Shown piece by piece: positions 60,755-64,000 of a stretch of 64,000 bases of DNA (position 1 is the first letter of the stretch; every line of letters begins with the position of its first letter). Under the pieces are notes generated by a model, which was not told the origin of the DNA, did no database searches, and worked only from the letters and a program-made list of their open reading frames with translations. The DNA comes from Atopsyche davidsoni. Lineage: Eukaryota > Arthropoda > Insecta > Trichoptera > Hydrobiosidae. The position numbers and the translations under genes are program-made. The DNA is taken from the NCBI GenBank assembly GCA_022113835.1, contig JAILWY010000019.1, positions 3,410,001 to 3,474,000 on the forward strand, read 5' to 3'.

Positions 60755-60850
60755 CCGGAGGCATATTAATAGCTACCCGGCCAGAACAGTACCTGCACCC
60801 GAACCGGATGCGGAGCATTTAATACTTCAGGATTTACAGAATTCTAATCG
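60755..60850. other. Small GC-balanced patch
   Basis: A mixed block (GCTACCCGGCCAGAACAG, CCCGAACCGGATGCGG). No exon or RNA recognised. Confidence 0.15.
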
Positions 60851-60911
60851 ATTTCTGAAGAGCACACTCGATATAAATATAAATATTCATGGTTTCTCAC
60901 AACTACCTGTA

Positions 60912-61132
60912 CTATTAGTTGTAATACTAACAAAGTGTAAAGTAGTCTTCATTGAATTGGTATCAGCGCCTAATCTTTGATTAATGATTTTATGGCTAAA
61001 ATTAAAAGTAGACATTGATTTAATTTGAACATAAATGGTCATCCTTTAGTATAACTTTCCATCTATTAGAGAATCATTATAATAACCAAATGTAAAGTAG
61101 TCTCAGTTGAAATGGCATCAAAGCCCAATCTT
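60912..61132 (+). repeat. Diverged direct repeat, spacing 155 bp
   Basis: TGTAAAGTAGTCTTCATTGA (60936) and TGTAAAGTAGTCTCAGTTGA (61091) start two segments. They stay alignable through (T/C)ATCA..GCC(T/C)AATCTT for about 45 bp and also upstream through CTATTAG. An old local duplication. Confidence 0.6.
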
Positions 61133-61452
61133 CTTACAGTCCAATCGTTCACAGTTCAATTATTTCAGTAATTTTAAAAATGCCTGCGTAGCTTTGAGAG
61201 AAATTACTGAAATTTATAAAGCATTAAGAAATTTTATTCCATGAGCGAAACTGCGCTGTAATTGTTTCTAAAGTAATATCAATATTGACATGAATATATT
61301 GTTTAGATATGACTTTTTTATATTTATTCAGTCTGGAGGGAAACTCATAATGTATTAGTATTGAATTTTTAGAAAAGACTCTGAAAAAGGATGCTCGTTA
61401 TTGAAGTTATTTTGATTGCATTAGGAGGTGATGTTTAGTTTTATTTCTCCAG

Positions 61453-61517
61453 AGGATATAGGATGCACGGCATCCGAGGATGTGGAGTCAGGACCGGTCA
61501 GACAGGACTGCGAGACG
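61453..61517 (+). CDS. Candidate internal exon of an unidentified gene
   Basis: A good acceptor (TTTTATTTCTCCAG) and a fair donor (GTAATA at 61518) bracket a 65-nt GC-balanced block in AT-rich DNA. Two frames are open: one reads DIGCTASEDVESGPVRQDCE, the other GYRMHGIRGCGVRTGQTGLR. The first has extracellular-like composition with two Cys. Composition stops changing exactly at the splice-like boundaries, which supports an exon, but no family is recognised and no partner is visible. Confidence 0.28.
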
Positions 61518-62089
61518 GTAATAAACACAAACAGGATTTTAATATACACTATGCCGCAGAGTAACGACGGTTCACCTCTCTTACTAATGAACATTCATAA
61601 ATCCATATTTATTCGTAGTAAAACAAAACGATTTACAAATATTTCAACTACTGAATTTAAATAAACTTATTGGACTTGTAGATTAAATTTTTATATTTAC
61701 AATTGATTGACTAAACAAGTGAATTGATTATACAACATAAAAAAAAAATGGATTTATACACACAAAGCTAAAATTGCCATCTGTTTCTTATAGCGCTAAA
61801 AATTGTAATATTATAATTTGATCTTGTAGTTACTGAAACAAGATTCTTAAATATTAAAGTAGTAGCAGAAGTTATTCGTAATAATCGTTGTTCTACGAAG
61901 TAATTGTTTATTTTTCAGTACAACATGAAAACATATTATACTGTTTCTTTTTTTTATGAAAAAATAAAACATGAATTGAAAATAAACATCCTGTAGTAAA
62001 ATGACATTGCTGCAAAAATTAAGCTATAACGAAATTTGATACGTTTCTTAAATAAGCAATGAAGATTTTATAATATGTAGAAAGAGAGA

Positions 62090-62235
62090 AGATACTAATG
62101 TGACTCCATTGAGCAGCAGCAGACGTTCTCTCCGACTCGAAGTCTTATGAATGAAACCAGATTTCACCAACACATGGACTGACCACGAACATTTACAAAC
62201 CGCCTCCATCCACAAGTGAACTTTACAAATACTGA
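62090..62235. other. GC-balanced patch
   Basis: A mixed block with GAGCAGCAGCAGACG and ACCGCCTCCATCCACAAG. No splice-bounded frame. 61660-62089 and 62236-62735 are AT-rich with T-runs. Confidence 0.15.
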
Positions 62236-62739
62236 ACTAGTCAGCTCTCGACATAGACTCAACATTTTTTTTTTATCTCATACCAAATTATCACAAAGTG
62301 TAAATGTAAATTTATTTCATTTCATTTAGTCTTGTGGAAAGGACAACGAATATTTTTAGCGTTATTTTCCCAGTCTCGTCAAAAAATAAAACACTAAACA
62401 TATTATATATATATGTCAGCCTGGTATTCGATCTACTCCACTGGAAATGTTTATTAATTTTCTCCCGAAGTCACTTTGTTATAACAAAATATGATATTAA
62501 ATTTTATAGTGAAGTTCGTAAAAATACTTTTGTATAATTAAAATTTTATCGGTATACAAGACCTATTTTTTTTTTTTTGTAAACTATGTTTTTTTTTAAG
62601 CTGCGTTGTTAACTATATATTTTATATTTTTTTTACCAAATAGCGGTAAGAACGTAAATACAATTTCTTCAGAAGACTCCTTACATAATCTGAAATTTTC
62701 TTGAAAATCGTCCTAAATATGACAACGCGGAATTTCTAG

Positions 62740-62890
62740 CCTGCGTGAGGGCACGTGCCGTGAAGAGAAGTACAAACTAAGGAGTTTCACGCGTCTCATC
62801 ACAGGTCACAATGGCGGCAAGCGTCGAATAGCGACAGGTTTTTCGCCTCCAGCGACAACTCGAGCCAACTTTAGAATTCAATTACCAACT
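62740..62890. promoter_or_regulatory. GC-balanced island with E-box
   Basis: Contains the palindrome GGCACGTGCC (CACGTG E-box) and GGTCACAATGGCGGCAAGCG. No frame of note. Candidate regulatory DNA. Confidence 0.2.
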
Positions 62891-63111
62891 CAAATATGGG
62901 GCAAGAGTTAAAGCTACCTTGGCAAAGTAGGGAATGAAAAATAGCTTTGGAGGCAATTCTGTGTATATTTTTGTTTTCGTTTTTTTTATATCCAACATAT
63001 TGCACAAATACGGGCGGTTTCAAATTGAACAGCATTCGGATTTATTATTTTATTTTCTCGTATGAAAATGAAAGAATAAACTGTTTGTGCCCTGTTAGCA
63101 TTCATCTTTTG

Positions 63112-63132
63112 AAAAAAAAAAAAAAAAAAAAA
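63112..63132 (+). repeat. Poly(A) run of 21 bases
   Basis: Uninterrupted A21. The upstream 150 bp do not resemble a known retroelement 3' end, so it is recorded only as a homopolymer. Confidence 0.95.
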
Positions 63133-63410
63133 CTCTACAGAGGTATCGTGTCACTGTGTTTTACTTCGAAACTTTTTCAACAAGCAATGTAATTTTTTAC
63201 TCTTGGTATTTTACCCATCACGTTGCATCGAGAATCGTCAAATCTAATGTAAATTTAACCTCGACTTTGTAAGGTAAATTCGTACATCGTAAAGAAAAAG
63301 TTGTGCGTAAATGTGTGCCTAATATTGAAACAATCAACTCTTTGAATATTATAAAAATTATATTAATCATGATTTTATTCCAATTTCATTCATCTATTAT
63401 TTATCAATAT

Positions 63411-63601
63411 TTTTGTCAGAAAGTACTCTGTGAAATTCCATTGTAATATTTTTATTTAATATAAATATTTTGTGATGTTTCCACTTTTTATTTATTGACG
63501 CAGCACGTTTTGCATACATGCAAAATTGGTTCAACTACTCGCTTCAATAAATAAAGAGTGGAAACATCACTAAATATATCTTTTAAATAGAAATATCGAA
63601 T
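63411..63601. repeat. Palindromic dispersed repeat, copy C (fold-back element)
   Basis: The inner arms 63472-63497 (GTGATGTTTCCACTTTTTAT...) and 63545-63570 are reverse complements with one mismatch in 26. Pairing continues at lower identity for about 30 bp outward (63440-63471 with 63571-63601). The 47-bp loop holds a further 8-bp hairpin, TTTTGCAT-AC-ATGCAAAA. The left side (TCAGAAAGTACTCTGTGAAA, then TTCCATT) is the same repeat as copies A and B. No coding sequence. The tail 63602-64000 is AT-rich with nothing recognised. Confidence 0.85.
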
Positions 63602-64000
63602 ATATCTTGATCACAAAAATATTTTTGATGCCCCTTGCTGCAGTGGAAATTTAATAGTTTTCCATAAAAATAATTTCTGATGAAAAAAGATTAGTTTTTT
63701 CATAAAAAATTGGAAAAAATATTAAAAATACTTGTCGAAAGGGATGACAAAGAACTACTCAAAATAAAATATATCAGTGTCACAAACGTTAAGTACTGTT
63801 AAATATGGCGTTTTACACAGACAATTTTACAGGCAATTAAATACGTAACTTTTCTGGTTTTTAAAAATACTCACTTGTATTTTTTTTCTCAAAACCACCT
63901 GTTCAGAGGAAATAAGTCGTTTCGAATTGTTTTTCTCATTTATTTAAACGAATGGCATCATTGTCTCTTGGTAACTTTGCTAAGAAAGCTTACGTAACAT

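Overview
The window is 64 kb of AT-rich animal DNA, almost certainly from an insect. One exon encodes a Rebers-Riddiford chitin-binding cuticular protein. Introns have ordinary GT-AG splice sites, and the repeats are arthropod types: a mariner with DD34D spacing, a second mariner-like relic, a non-LTR retrotransposon 3' fragment, a probable non-autonomous hAT and a short-TIR MITE. The order cannot be fixed from the sequence alone.

Layout. 1-5974: AT-rich with a few GC-balanced islands and one candidate minus-strand exon (5004-5131). 5975-8134: the only confident gene, an RR cuticular protein, with a large exon at 6777-7901, a possible signal-peptide exon at 5975-6016 and a poly(A) signal near 8129. 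8135-21000: mostly non-coding, with a MITE (10978-11137), candidate exons (11717-11817, 13805-13828), a 49-bp-arm hairpin (15350-15456) and a GC-rich island (15722-16140). 21028-23490: a repeat cluster of two TA microsatellites, a mariner-like relic, a LINE 3' end and one copy of a dispersed repeat. 25326-25375: a hammerhead-like motif. 29346-29530: a perfect hairpin beside a tRNA-like (SINE) segment. 31128-31193: a perfect 66-bp palindrome. 36341-37517: a decayed mariner. 39121-39330: a cluster of homeodomain-type sites. 56760-57221: a probable hAT relic. 63411-63601: a palindromic repeat related to copies at 23440 and 38822.

Most of the window is intergenic or very long intron. Against the A/T background there are some twenty GC-balanced islands of 100-500 bp. 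Most have no convincing splice-bounded reading frame and look more like conserved regulatory DNA, but a few carry a good acceptor, an open frame and a good donor and are listed as candidate exons at low confidence. The genes do not form a visible pathway: the one confident product is an extracellular cuticle component, and the other coding traces are dead transposons. No complete non-coding RNA gene or CRISPR array was recognised.
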